Source of the DNA: Streptomyces sp. NBC_01235
GTDB lineage: Bacteria > Actinomycetota > Actinomycetes > Streptomycetales > Streptomycetaceae
Reading direction: 5' to 3'
DNA length: 64,000 bases
Assembly: GCF_035989285.1 (NCBI RefSeq)
Contig: NZ_CP108513.1
Location: 868,001-932,000 of the forward strand
Below the pieces are notes generated by a model. The model saw only the letters and a list, made by a program, of their open reading frames with translations, was not told where the DNA came from and ran no database searches. Positions 16,552 to 25,578 of the stretch are shown here, in pieces (within the stretch, counting starts at the first letter, position 1; every line of letters starts with the position of its first letter). The position numbers were made by a program, and so were the translations under genes.

Positions 16552-17604
16552 ATGAAGCTCGCTCGCACCCGTTCCACCGCCGCCGCAGTCGGCGCCGTCG
16601 TCGCGGCCCTCAGCCTCCTCACCGCGTGCAACCGCGACAGCGCGGGATCGGACGGCTCGGGCGGCGACAGTCCCGCCATCGGGATCGACCTGCCGCGTTC
16701 CGACTCCGACTTCTGGAACTCCTACGCCGAGTACGTCCAGAAGGACATCAAGTCCGAGGGCGTCAAGGCGCTGCCGCTGAGCAACTCCCAGAACGACGTC
16801 ACCAAACTGGTCGCCAACGTGCAGGTGTTCCAGAACACGGGCGCCAAGGCCGTCGTCATGGCCCCGCAGGACACCGGCGCCATCGCCTCCACGCTGGACG
16901 CCCTCGCCGCGAAGAAGATCCCCGTCGTCAGTGTCGACACCCGCCCCGACAAGGGCGACGTCTACATGGTCGTACGCGCCGACAACAAGGCGTACGGCAC
17001 CAAGGCCTGCGAGTTCCTCGGCAAGCAGCTCGGTGGCAAGGGCAAGGTCGCCGAGTTCCAGGGCGCTCTGGACTCGATCAACGGGCGCGACCGCTCCGAG
17101 GCGTTCGCCGCATGCATGAAGCAGAAGTTCCCCGGCATCAAGGTCTTCGAGCTGCCCACCGACTGGAAGGGCGACGTGGCCTCCGCCAAGCTGCAGAGCC
17201 TGCTCGCCCAGCACCCCGACCTCAACGGCATCTACATGCAGGCCGGCGGTGTCTTCCTGCAGCCGACCCTGGCCCTGCTGGAGCAGAAGGGCCTGCTCAA
17301 GCCCGCCGGGCAGAAGGGTCACATCAGCATCATCTCCAACGACGGCATCCCGCAGGAGTTCGACGCGATCCGCAAGGGACAGATCGACGCGACCGTCTCG
17401 CAGCCCGCCGACCTCTACGCCAAGTACGCGCTGTACTACGCCAAGGCCGCCGCCGAGGGCAAGACCTTCAAGGCGGGCAGGACCGACCACGACTCCACGA
17501 TCATCGAGATCCCCAACGGCCTCGAGGACCAGTTGCCGGCACCGCTGGTCACCAAGGAAAACGTGGAGGACAAGACCCTCTGGGGCAACACCGTCGGCCA
17601 GTGA
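16552..17604 (+). CDS. ABC transporter sugar-binding lipoprotein (CUT2 type)
   Basis: The 350-residue protein has a lipoprotein signal with lipobox LLTAC (Cys26) and a RbsB-like fold: DLPRSDSDFWNSYAEYVQKD, QNTGAKAVVMAPQDTGAIAS, DTRPDKGDVYMVVRADNKA, and a hinge near GVFLQPTLALLEQKG. It delivers a sugar to the following ATPase/permease. With L-fuconate dehydratase divergent, L-fucose or a related 6-deoxy or hexuronic-type sugar is likely; the ligand is inferred. A ribosome site AAGGAGA precedes the ATG. Confidence 0.9.
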   Translation: MKLARTRSTAAAVGAVVAALSLLTACNRDSAGSDGSGGDSPAIGIDLPRSDSDFWNSYAEYVQKDIKSEGVKALPLSNSQNDVTKLVANVQVFQNTGAKAVVMAPQDTGAIASTLDALAAKKIPVVSVDTRPDKGDVYMVVRADNKAYGTKACEFLGKQLGGKGKVAEFQGALDSINGRDRSEAFAACMKQKFPGIKVFELPTDWKGDVASAKLQSLLAQHPDLNGIYMQAGGVFLQPTLALLEQKGLLKPAGQKGHISIISNDGIPQEFDAIRKGQIDATVSQPADLYAKYALYYAKAAAEGKTFKAGRTDHDSTIIEIPNGLEDQLPAPLVTKENVEDKTLWGNTVGQ

Positions 17605-17654
17605 CCGACCGGACCGGCAACAGCGCCCGCACCCCTGGAAGGACGGTATCCACC

Positions 17655-19271
17655 ATGGCGGACACCGCGACCGTGCCCCGGCCCGCGCACGGCGGCGCCG
17701 GGCCCACCCCGGTGGCCGAGGCCCTCGGGGTCGGCAAGAGGTTCGGCGCCACCGTCGCGCTGCGCGAGGCCCGTATCGCCGTCGCCCCCGGTGAGTCGCA
17801 CGCGCTGGTGGGCCGCAACGGAGCCGGCAAGTCGACCCTCGTGTCCCTCCTGACCGGACTGCGCCGGCCCGACACCGGCACGCTGCGCTTCAACGGCGAA
17901 CCCGCGCCGCCCGTCGGCGACATCGACGCCTGGCGGTCCCGCGTGGCCTGCGTCTACCAGCAGTCCACGATCATCCAGAACCTGACCGTCGCGGAGAACC
18001 TCTTCCTGAACCGGCAGAGCGCGAGCCCGTTGCAGCCCATCCGCTGGAAGCAGTTGCGGCGCCGGGCCGAGGAACTCCTCGGCGAATACGGTGTGGACGT
18101 CGACGCCGGCGCGCGGGCCAGGGAACTCACCGTGGAACAGCGGCAGTTCGTCGAGATCGCCCGCGCCCTGTCGTTCGGCGCGCGTTTCATCGTCCTCGAC
18201 GAGCCGACCGCGAAACTCGACGCCCGTGGCATCGGCAGGCTCTTCGGCAAGCTCCGCGACCTCCAGGAGCAGGGCGTCGCCTTCCTCTACATCTCGCACC
18301 ATCTCCAAGAGGTGTACGACCTCTGCGCCACGGTCACCGTCTACCGCGACGCGACCCACATCCTCACCGCGCCCGTCGCCGAGGTCGGTCACCAGGCCCT
18401 GGTGGAGGCCATGACCGGGGAGACGTCCGCCACCGCCGCCACTGCCTCGGCCGACGGCAGCCGGACCGCCGGGCCGGACGGACCGGACGAGCGCCCCGAG
18501 CTGCTGACGATCGAGGGGCTCACGCTCCCCGGCGCCTGCCGCGCCCTGTCCCTGGCGGTCCGCTCCGGTGAGGTGGTGGGGCTGGCCGGAGCGGCGGCCA
18601 GCGGCAATGTGCGGGTCGGGGAGGCCGTCGCAGGGCTGCACCGAGCCGAGCAGGGCCGGATCTCGGTCGGCGGCCGAGCGGTACGCACGGGCAGTGTCCC
18701 GGCGGCGCTGGCCGCGGGCGTCGGGCTGGTGCCGGAGGACCGTCATCTCCAGGGCCTGGTCCACAACCGCTCCGTGGCGGAGAACGCGACGCTCACCGTC
18801 ACCGACCAACTGGGCCCGTTCGGCACCGTGCTGCCCGCCCGGACCAGGGTCTTCGCCCAGCGCATGATCCGGGATCTCGACATCAAGACGCCGGGGGCGG
18901 CCACCCCGGTCTCCGCGCTGTCCGGCGGCAACCAGCAGAAAGTCGTCGTCGCCCGGGCGCTGGCCACCGACCCGCGTGTCCTGGTCGCCGTGCGCCCCAC
19001 CAACGGGGTGGACGTCAAGTCCAAGGAGTTCCTGCTGCGCCGGATCCGTGAGGTCGCGGACGGCGGGAGGGCCGCGCTGATCGTCTCCGACGAGCTGGAC
19101 GACCTGAGGGTGTGCGACCGGGTCGTCGTGATGTTCCACGGCCGCGTGGTCGCCGAGTTCGCGCCCGGCTGGCGGGACGAGCAGGTGGTCGCCGCCATGG
19201 AGGGCGTGGCCGACAGGGCCGAAGCACCCGGCTCCGGCGAGGCCCCCGACACCGATGAGGACGAAAGGTAG
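17655..19271 (+). CDS. Ribose-type ABC transporter ATP-binding protein, second ATPase domain degenerate
   Basis: The 538-residue protein has two NBDs. NBD1 has Walker A GRNGAGKST (residues 53-61), an LSGGQ-position ELTVEQRQFVEIARALS and Walker B FIVLDEPTAKLD. NBD2 keeps the signature LSGGNQQKVVVARALA, but its P-loop reads GLAGAAASGNVRVG and its Walker B reads VLVAVRPTNGVDVKSKE, with no Asp-Glu pair. NBD2 is probably non-catalytic, an asymmetry also known for RbsA-type proteins, though loss of DE is unusual. ATG 17655 is 50 bases after the binding-protein stop; a long upstream frame is a shadow of that gene. Confidence 0.88.
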   Translation: MADTATVPRPAHGGAGPTPVAEALGVGKRFGATVALREARIAVAPGESHALVGRNGAGKSTLVSLLTGLRRPDTGTLRFNGEPAPPVGDIDAWRSRVACVYQQSTIIQNLTVAENLFLNRQSASPLQPIRWKQLRRRAEELLGEYGVDVDAGARARELTVEQRQFVEIARALSFGARFIVLDEPTAKLDARGIGRLFGKLRDLQEQGVAFLYISHHLQEVYDLCATVTVYRDATHILTAPVAEVGHQALVEAMTGETSATAATASADGSRTAGPDGPDERPELLTIEGLTLPGACRALSLAVRSGEVVGLAGAAASGNVRVGEAVAGLHRAEQGRISVGGRAVRTGSVPAALAAGVGLVPEDRHLQGLVHNRSVAENATLTVTDQLGPFGTVLPARTRVFAQRMIRDLDIKTPGAATPVSALSGGNQQKVVVARALATDPRVLVAVRPTNGVDVKSKEFLLRRIREVADGGRAALIVSDELDDLRVCDRVVVMFHGRVVAEFAPGWRDEQVVAAMEGVADRAEAPGSGEAPDTDEDER

Positions 19272-19273
19272 TC

Positions 19274-20314
19274 ATGTCCGCCACCACTGATGTCACCGAC
19301 CCCGCAGCAGGCGTGGCGCAGACGACCGCCAAGGACACCGGGCGCGGGCTCGACCTCGGCCGGTTCCGTGAACTGTCCCTGATCCCGGCGATCCTGGTCC
19401 TGGGGCTGATCGGGTTCATCGTCTCGCCCGCCTTCCTGACCTCCGACAACCTCATCGGCGTGGCCCAGCAGTCCACGGAGTTGAGCCTGCTGGTGCTCGC
19501 CACCGCGCTGATCCTGATCTGCGGGCGGATGGACCTGTCCCTGGAGTCGACCATCGGCGTGGCCCCGGTCATCGCCGTCTGGCTCGTGCTGCCCACGAGC
19601 GGCGCGCGGTTCACGGGTCTCGGGCTGCTCCCCGAGTGGACGGCCGTCCCGCTCTGTCTGCTGGTGGGCGTGGTGATCGGCGCCGTCAACGGATTCCTGA
19701 TCCTGAAGCTGCGGCTCAACGGCTTCATCGTCACCCTCGGCATGCTGACGATGCTGCGCGGACTTCAGGTCGCCCTCTCCGAGGGCCAGTCCATCGTCGA
19801 ACTGCCCTCCTCCTTCACCTACTTGGGCAAGGCGTCGTGGTGGGGGGTGCCCGCGGCGATCTGGATCTGCGTGCTGCTGTTCGCCCTCGGCAGCGCCGCT
19901 CTGGCCTGGCTGCGGCACGGACGGGCGCTGTACGCGATCGGCGGCAACGCGGAGGCGGCCCGTACGGCCGGCATCCGGGTCGACCGGATCGTGTGGGCGG
20001 TCCTGATCCTCGGCAGCCTGTTGGCCGCGTTCGCCGGGATCCTCTACAGCGGTCACTACGGTTCCATCTCCGCCACCCAGGGCAGCGGCTGGATCTTCCA
20101 GGTCTTCGCCGCGACGGTCATCGGCGGGGTCAGTCTCAACGGCGGCAAGGGCTCCGTGTTCGGCGCCCTGACCGGTGTGCTGACGCTCCAGCTCGTCGTC
20201 AACGTGATGACGCTGGCGGGTGTGCCGCCGTTGTGGAACCAGTTCCTCAACGGCGCGATCATCATCGTCGCGCTGATCATCTCCCGCTTCGCCTCCGGCG
20301 AGAAGCAGGAGTAG
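19274..20314 (+). CDS. Ribose-type ABC transporter permease
   Basis: The 346-residue membrane protein has RbsC-type blocks ILICGRMDLSLESTIGVAPV, LKLRLNGFIVTLGMLTMLRG and VSLNGGKGSVFGALTGVL. The ATG is two bases after the ATPase stop, so the genes are tightly coupled. It is the channel for the putative fucose-type importer and is followed 20 bases later by the GntR gene. Confidence 0.92.
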   Translation: MSATTDVTDPAAGVAQTTAKDTGRGLDLGRFRELSLIPAILVLGLIGFIVSPAFLTSDNLIGVAQQSTELSLLVLATALILICGRMDLSLESTIGVAPVIAVWLVLPTSGARFTGLGLLPEWTAVPLCLLVGVVIGAVNGFLILKLRLNGFIVTLGMLTMLRGLQVALSEGQSIVELPSSFTYLGKASWWGVPAAIWICVLLFALGSAALAWLRHGRALYAIGGNAEAARTAGIRVDRIVWAVLILGSLLAAFAGILYSGHYGSISATQGSGWIFQVFAATVIGGVSLNGGKGSVFGALTGVLTLQLVVNVMTLAGVPPLWNQFLNGAIIIVALIISRFASGEKQE

Positions 20315-20334
20315 CCGCACAGAGAGGGACGCTC

Positions 20335-21036
20335 GTGGCACTGACGGACGAGGCCATGGACAAGATCAAGGCGATGATCGTGGCGGGCGACCTCGCTCCG
20401 GGTTCCCGGTTGCCGAAGGAGGAGCTCCTCGCCGGGCAGCTCGGCCTGTCCCGCAGTTCGCTGCGCGAGGCGGTGCGGGCGCTGACCGCGATGCGGATCC
20501 TGGTCACCCGGCAGGGGGACGGCACCTATGTGTCGAGCCTGGAGCCCCACCTGCTGCTCGAGGCGCTGTCCTTCGCCTCGGACGTCTCCCAGGGGCAGAC
20601 GGCCCTGCAACTGCTGGAGGTGCGAAGGCTGTTGGAGCCCCAGGCGACCGGGCTGGCCGCCGTGCGGCTCGGCCCCGAGGATCTGGACGAGCTGGGCGGA
20701 ATCCTTCGGCGGTCCCGGTCCGCGGCGACGGTCGAGGAGTTCGTCGGTCACGACATCGCGTTCCATCTGCGGATCGTCGAGGCCGTCGGCAATCCGGTGC
20801 TGTCGATGCTGCTGCGCGTGCTCTCCACGCGCACCCAGCGGGTCCGGATCGTCCGGGGCACCCGGACCGAGCGGGCCGTGGAGCACGCGCACCGGGAGCA
20901 CGACGAGATCCTGCGCGCGCTGCGGGCCCGCGACGCCCAGTTGGCGGTCTCGACCGCGACGGTCCATATCGCCGCCGTGGAGCAGTGGTTGGCGGCCGGC
21001 CTCGTCGAGGACCCGCTGTGCGCACTCGACGACTGA
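20335..21036 (+). CDS. GntR family (FadR subfamily) transcriptional regulator
   Basis: The 233-residue protein has an N-terminal winged helix (GSRLPKEELLAGQLGLSRSS, then LREAVRALTAMRILVTRQGD) and a C-terminal helical FCD ligand domain (about residues 85-220) with metal-ligand histidines in VGHDIAFHLRIVEAVGN and HREHDEIL. GTG 20335 has GAGAGG at good spacing. It is last in the ABC operon. The paired palindromes at 16318 and 16461 are its likely operators, and a fucose-pathway acid or sugar its likely effector (inference). Confidence 0.9.
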   Translation: MALTDEAMDKIKAMIVAGDLAPGSRLPKEELLAGQLGLSRSSLREAVRALTAMRILVTRQGDGTYVSSLEPHLLLEALSFASDVSQGQTALQLLEVRRLLEPQATGLAAVRLGPEDLDELGGILRRSRSAATVEEFVGHDIAFHLRIVEAVGNPVLSMLLRVLSTRTQRVRIVRGTRTERAVEHAHREHDEILRALRARDAQLAVSTATVHIAAVEQWLAAGLVEDPLCALDD

Positions 21037-21059
21037 CCGGCCCCGCCCACGGTGTCGGT

Positions 21060-21249
21060 GTCGGTCCTGGCCGAGGTGGGAGCGGACCGGTCCAGTCGGC
21101 TCGGCGTCGAGGACCGTCCCGCTCTCCCGGCCGGTGAGCCGGTAGGCGCCGGCGCCCAGGTCGGCGACGGCCCACTGCCGCGAAGCGCCGTCCTCCGGGG
21201 CGTACCCGCTGCGAACGGAGACCAGCGTGTAGCAGCCGGCGCTCGACAT
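21060..21249 (-). pseudogene. Fragment resembling a ricin-type/carbohydrate-binding lectin domain
   Basis: The minus frame reads CYTLVSVRSGYAPEDGASRQ, then WAVADLGAGAYRLTGRESGT and VLDAEPTGPV. The pattern (RLVNVRSG... QW... YRLVNRxSGxVLD) is that of RICIN/CBM13-like repeats found on secreted glycosidases. There is no start in context, and the frame runs on into the antisense of the GntR gene. I regard it as a leftover piece; family assignment is tentative. Confidence 0.4.
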
Positions 21250-21410
21250 GACCGCCTGCGCCGACGCGCGTCGCTTCGCGGACGAGGCGGCCGAGCGTCA
21301 CGGTCGGCTCGACGTCCTGGTGACGGCGCGGGCCACCGCCCCGCACCTGGCCACGGCCGCCGAGATGGACGCCGAGGTCCGTGGGAGCCGGTGCCCGCGC
21401 AGGTGCCGGT
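21249..21410 (+). pseudogene. Short-chain dehydrogenase fragment
   Basis: The plus frame from ATG 21249 reads FADEAAERHGRLDVLVTARA then TAPHLATAAEMDAE. This matches the SDR segment before and after the NNAG motif (here TARA instead of NNAG). Only about 50 codons survive before a stop. It is one of three unrelated fragments packed between 21.05 and 21.68 kb. Confidence 0.45.
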
Positions 21411-21675
21411 GACGGAGTACCGGGTGGCGGTGTCCGGGGGCGGCAGCCTGTGGTGTCGAGACACCGGCGGCGACGGGGAGGCGGTCATCCTGCCGCATCC
21501 CGGCTCCGGCAGCGGCGAGAGCCGGCCGTACCGGCAGCCCGTGCCGGCCGGCGCCGGCTTCGGTGTCATCGCCTACTCACGGCGGGGCGCGTACAGGCCG
21601 GTGGCGGGCTGGGCCGGGCACGCGGGCTCGGACCGAGGGCCTCGTCGCATGACGGGGCCCGGGATCATCACGTGA
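21398..21675 (+). pseudogene. Alpha/beta hydrolase N-terminal fragment
   Basis: The frame reads VPVTEYRVAVSGGGSLWCRD, TGGDGEAVILPHPGSGSGES, then GFGVIAYSRRGAYRP. This is the N-terminal third of an alpha/beta hydrolase up to strand 4 and the oxyanion-hole region (usual LLHPGxGSGESWPYQQP). The nucleophile elbow and the rest are missing, and the frame ends at the hairpin at 21654. Confidence 0.6.
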
Positions 21676-21686
21676 TCCCGGGCCCC
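21654..21686. terminator. Strong hairpin terminator
   Basis: Perfect 14-bp stem GGGGCCCGGGATCA / TGATCCCGGGCCCC with a 5-base loop, 21 bases past the stop of the MFS gene on the minus strand. It can act in both directions. Confidence 0.75.
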
Positions 21687-21706
21687 GGTACGTCCGTGTC
21701 CTGCTG

Positions 21707-23341
21707 TCAGCCTCCGGTGTGGTTGCCCGCAAGGGAGGGGGCTCCGCCGTGCCCGTCTGTTCCCGGCGCGGCGGCCGGCTCCTGACGGGGGCCGACGACC
21801 TTGGGCGGTGCCGGGTGCTGGGGCATGCGCAGCAGGAGCGCTCCGACGGCTGCGGCGAGCAGAGTCAGCACGGCGGCGACGACCAGGCAGAGGTGCAGGC
21901 CGTCGAGGAAGGCCTCGGACAGCGCGCCCAGGACGCGGGGCGTGTCCGCGCCGAGGTCGAGCCCGCCGACGGCGCCGATGCCGCCTTGGTCGGCGACCGC
22001 CTTGATGTGCTGGACGGTCTGTCCGGTGAGGCCGGCGTCGGCGAGGTGACCCGGCAGGGCGTCGACGGCCTTGCCGGACAACAGGGTGCCGAGGACGGCG
22101 GGGCCGAGCGCGGCGCCGACCTGGCGGAAGGCGTTGTTGCCCGCGGCGGCCATGCCCGCCTGACGGAAGGACACCGAGCTGACCGCGGTGGCGGTCATCG
22201 GGGTGATCACGAAGGCCATTCCGAGGCCGAGCAGCGCCAGCCGCCAGGCCAGCGACCCGAAGGACGTGTGCACGCCGATGTCGGTGAGGGACAGCAGCGC
22301 TCCGGTGGCGACCAGCAGACCGCCCGGGATGAGCACCCGCGGCGAGACCCGGTGGACCAGTCGGCCGACGGGCGCGCCCAGCACCAGCGGGACCATGGAC
22401 ACCGTCAGCAGACGCCAGGCCGCGTCGAGCGTGGACAGCTGCTGGACCATGCCGAAGTAGAGGCTGAGGGCGAAGAAGAAGCCGATCAGCCCCAGGAAGC
22501 TGATCATCGCGATCAGGGTGGTGGCGGTGAACGCCGGGCTGCGGAACAGGGTGAGGTCCAGCATGGGGTCGGCGCTGGAGCGTTCCGCCAGGACGAACGC
22601 GACGGCGCCGACCGCCGCGGCCGACAGCGCCACCATGACCTTGACGTCGGAGAAGGACGTGGCGCCGCCTTCGATGATGCCGTAGACGAGGGCGGTGATC
22701 GTCAGGGCGGCGGTGATCTGGCCCGGCCAGTCCAGCCGGCGCGAACCCGGGGCACGGGAGTCGGTCAGCAGCTTCGCCGCGACGACCATCGCGAGGAGCG
22801 ACGCGGGTACGGGCAGGAGGTAGATCCAGCGCCAGTCGAAGTGGTTCAGGATGGTGCCGGCGATGACCGGACCCAGGGCCAGGGCGGCGGTCAGCGAGGT
22901 GGCCCACAGACCGATGAACTTGCCGCGCTCACGCGGGTCGGGCACCGCGTGGCTGATCAGGGCGAGAGTGGTGGGCAGCAGCGCGGCCGAACCCAGTCCG
23001 GCCAGGGCCTGGCCGGCCCAGACCACCTGGACGTTCTGCGCGCAGAGCGCGACGAGGGCGCCGAGTCCGCTGAGGGCGAGGCCCGCCTGGAAGACCTTCT
23101 TGCGCCCGTGGACGTCGCCGAAGACGCCGGCGGTGAGGATGAGGGCCGCCATGGGCAGGACGAACGCGTCGGAGACCCAGGACAGCTGGGAGGTCGAGGC
23201 GCCGAGAGCCCGCTGGACGGCGGGCAGGCTCGCGGAGACGGTGGTCACCGGCAGGTAGGCGACGAACACACCGACGCAGGCCATGACGAGCGTGGCGGCC
23301 CGCCGTTCCTGCGGCATGTTCGCCGTGGTCGTGGCATTCAC
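21707..23341 (-). CDS. MFS drug exporter, DHA2/EmrB-QacA type (14 TM)
   Basis: The 544-residue membrane protein has about 14 hydrophobic segments. MFS motifs are seen: LSWVSDAFVLPMAALILTAG with DVHGRKKVFQAG (motif A), WAGQALAGLGSAALLPTTLA, and a motif C region ALGPVIAGTILNHFDWRWIY. It probably exports a drug or metabolite by proton antiport. GTG 23341 has GGGAGAG upstream. No regulator gene is adjacent, but the upstream region carries an inverted repeat (23565) and direct repeats. It is not part of a visible biosynthetic cluster. Confidence 0.9.
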   Translation of the reverse strand: MNATTTANMPQERRAATLVMACVGVFVAYLPVTTVSASLPAVQRALGASTSQLSWVSDAFVLPMAALILTAGVFGDVHGRKKVFQAGLALSGLGALVALCAQNVQVVWAGQALAGLGSAALLPTTLALISHAVPDPRERGKFIGLWATSLTAALALGPVIAGTILNHFDWRWIYLLPVPASLLAMVVAAKLLTDSRAPGSRRLDWPGQITAALTITALVYGIIEGGATSFSDVKVMVALSAAAVGAVAFVLAERSSADPMLDLTLFRSPAFTATTLIAMISFLGLIGFFFALSLYFGMVQQLSTLDAAWRLLTVSMVPLVLGAPVGRLVHRVSPRVLIPGGLLVATGALLSLTDIGVHTSFGSLAWRLALLGLGMAFVITPMTATAVSSVSFRQAGMAAAGNNAFRQVGAALGPAVLGTLLSGKAVDALPGHLADAGLTGQTVQHIKAVADQGGIGAVGGLDLGADTPRVLGALSEAFLDGLHLCLVVAAVLTLLAAAVGALLLRMPQHPAPPKVVGPRQEPAAAPGTDGHGGAPSLAGNHTGG

Positions 23342-23564
23342 GGAAGACTCTCCCTTGCGGCGCCGCAGGGCGCTGGGCACCGGGCGCTGGGGTTGACTGA
23401 CGGCGATCACCCTCGGCTCCACCGGTCGTCCGACTCCAGTCCGGCCCGCCGAAACCCGGACAACCGACATCCTGACCCGGATTTCCGTGGTTTTCCGACC
23501 TCGGCTCACCCCATGGACGGCGGGGCCGGCACGCCGCGCGGCCCCCGACGCGGAGAATTCGCTC

Positions 23565-23590
23565 GGCCAAGTACGGGGATTCACTTGGCC
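23565..23590. promoter_or_regulatory. Inverted repeat upstream of MFS exporter and YceI gene
   Basis: GGCCAAGT, 10 bases, then ACTTGGCC: a perfect 8-base inverted repeat. Direct repeats ATTCGGTGAC follow at 23591-23600 and 23631-23640, 40 bases apart. These lie in the 389-base space between the divergent exporter and YceI genes, which otherwise holds no gene. The form suits a dimeric repressor. Confidence 0.5.
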
Positions 23591-23730
23591 ATTCGGTGAC
23601 GAGCATGTGTGGATGTTGTAGTCGCCGGTCATTCGGTGACTGCCTATAAGCCTTTCAGTACTGATTCGATCCGCCGGTACTTCTGAAGCAGGCTTGCGAC
23701 GATATCCGCGGTGCAGTAACTACGTGAGCC

Positions 23731-24390
23731 ATGAACCTGTTCACCCGCGGCGCCTCCCTCCGGCGCTCGGCACCCCCCACCGCTCCGCAACGCCCCGTCG
23801 ACTCCACCGCTTTCCCCTCCTCCGGTCTGCCGGATCCCGCCCTCGCGGCGCTGACCGGCGAGTGGATGATCGACCCGGCGCACAGCCGCATAGGCTTCTC
23901 CGTCCGGCACGCGTTGGTCACGACAGTGCGCGGCGCTTTCACCGAGTACGAGAGCCGGCTCTATTTCGACGGCCGTAACCCGGTCCGTTCGAGGGCCGAG
24001 ATAGTGCTGTCCACCGCGAGCGTCGACACCGGCGTGGAACAGCGCGACGCCCACCTGGTCGGCCGTGACTTCCTGGATGCCGCGACCTATCCCCGTATGC
24101 GTTTCACCAGTACCGCGGTACAACTCGCGGGTCCCGACGTCTACCGCATGTCCGGCGATCTCACCATCAGGGAAACCACTCGCCCCGTAGTCCTGGAACT
24201 CACCTACATAGGACATGTCACCGACCCGTTCGGCTATGAACGGGCCGGCTTCGACGGCACCACCACCATCAATCGTTCCGAGTGGGGCCTGACGTACAAC
24301 GCCCGACTGGCCGAGGGCGGCGCCATGGTGAGTGAGAAGGTGCGGCTCCAATTCGACATCGCCGCCATTCGCACCACCGCCGTCGGCTGA
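23731..24390 (+). CDS. YceI family protein
   Basis: The 219-residue protein has a YceI lipocalin-like barrel from about residue 43 (GEWMIDPAHSRIGFSVRHAL, then VRGAFTEYESRLYFDG, ASVDTGVEQRDAHLVGRDFL, TRPVVLELTYIG). Family members bind isoprenoid or fatty amide ligands. It has a 40-residue Ser/Pro-rich N-terminal extension and no signal peptide, so it is probably cytoplasmic. A second YceI gene is at 33533. The function here is not known. Confidence 0.88.
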   Translation: MNLFTRGASLRRSAPPTAPQRPVDSTAFPSSGLPDPALAALTGEWMIDPAHSRIGFSVRHALVTTVRGAFTEYESRLYFDGRNPVRSRAEIVLSTASVDTGVEQRDAHLVGRDFLDAATYPRMRFTSTAVQLAGPDVYRMSGDLTIRETTRPVVLELTYIGHVTDPFGYERAGFDGTTTINRSEWGLTYNARLAEGGAMVSEKVRLQFDIAAIRTTAVG

Positions 24391-24852
24391 CCGGCGGTTC
24401 GACGAGAAGTCGCTCTGGACACCGGGCATGGCGCTGGTCGCCGGACGGCTGACTCTCGGAAAACTGCGGCGCCCCCGTCCGATGTCCCTGCCTGTGCGGT
24501 CATGGTGCCGTCTCTGAGGAGCAGTTGAGCCGAGAACGACCGCACCCTGGCGCGTCTCGGCGGCGCCTGAGTGAACGTGGCCTTGCCAGAAGCTCGTTGC
24601 ACGGCGGGCGGCGGGCCACGGAGGCGATTCCTGCCCCCGGTCTTCGCCGGTGGCCGCCCCGCCGTTGACGCGAGGTTTCGCAAGGGACCCGGGAGTTGTG
24701 CGCCGGGAGCGAATGCGGTCCCGTCCCGCCAGGCGTTCAAGGTCCTCCACGGCCAGGACGCGTGGCGGCCTCGGCGCTCCGGGTCACGACGTCCGCGTTT
24801 CGTAAGGAGCAGGCGTCCGTTATGTGTAGTTCGTCTCCGTAGGGTGAATTCC
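24391..24852. other. Gene-free interval before the glycosyltransferase cassette
   Basis: This is about 460 bases with no frame of recognisable family. TATGTGTAGTT just before the GT2 start may include a -10 box. Open frames crossing it on either strand are extensions or antisense of the flanking genes. Confidence 0.45.
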
Positions 24853-25578
24853 GTGACCACCCCGATCTCCTCCCCTGCCGTGGACGCCCTCCTCCCCTGC
24901 CTGGACGAGGCCGAGGCCCTGCCCTGGGTGCTCGCCAGGATCCCGGCCGGCCGGCGGGCCCTCGTCGTCGACAACGGCCCCACCGAAGGCTCCGCGGACA
25001 TCGCCCTTGGGCTCGGCGCCACCGTCGTGCACGAGCCCCGCCGGGGCTTCGGCGCCGCCTGCCACGCCGGGTCGACCGCCGCAACCGCCGACATCGTCTG
25101 CTTCCGCGACTGCGACGCCTCCCTCGACCCGCCCTTGCTCGTCCGCTTCGTACGCCAAGTACGTTCCGGGGGAGCCGACTTGGTGCTCGGACGCCGTCGA
25201 CCGCGCGGCCGGTCGACATGGCCCGCGCACGCCCGGGCCGGCAACCTCGCGCTCGCCCGGCCGCTGCGCCGCCGCACCGGACCACGACTGCACGACCTCG
25301 GTCCGCTGCGGGCCGCCCGCCGCGAGAGGCTGCTCGCCCTCGGCCTCACCGACCGGCGCGGCGGCCACCCCCTGCAGATGGTGGTGCGCGCCGCCGACGC
25401 GGGCTGGCGGATCGCCGAGCACGACGTCCCCCACCTGCCCCGCACCGGCGCCTCCAAGGTGACCGGCACCTGGCGCGGCACCTGGCAGGCCGTCCGGGAC
25501 ATGAGCCGGGTGCTCGCCGAACCCACCCCCGCCGCCGAAAACCTCACCGACGTCGAAGAGGGAGTGACCGCTCGATGA
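24853..25578 (+). CDS. Glycosyltransferase family 2 protein (DPM/GT-A type)
   Basis: The 241-residue protein has a GT-A fold start VDALLPCLDEAEALPWVLAR, nucleotide-site VVDNGPTEGSADIALGLGA, and RDCDASLDPPLL (a DxD-like DCD). It transfers a sugar from an NDP-sugar, perhaps to a lipid or small acceptor. GTG 24853 has AGGG upstream; a GTG at 24844 is also in frame. Its stop overlaps the next ATG (ATGA), so it forms one unit with the DUF2064 and methyltransferase genes. Confidence 0.85.
   Translation: MTTPISSPAVDALLPCLDEAEALPWVLARIPAGRRALVVDNGPTEGSADIALGLGATVVHEPRRGFGAACHAGSTAATADIVCFRDCDASLDPPLLVRFVRQVRSGGADLVLGRRRPRGRSTWPAHARAGNLALARPLRRRTGPRLHDLGPLRAARRERLLALGLTDRRGGHPLQMVVRAADAGWRIAEHDVPHLPRTGASKVTGTWRGTWQAVRDMSRVLAEPTPAAENLTDVEEGVTAR

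Noticed and set aside
16626..17600. Long plus-strand frame before the ATPase ATG at 17655.
   Set aside because: It is a frame-shifted reading of the binding-protein gene; ATPase similarity begins only after 17655.
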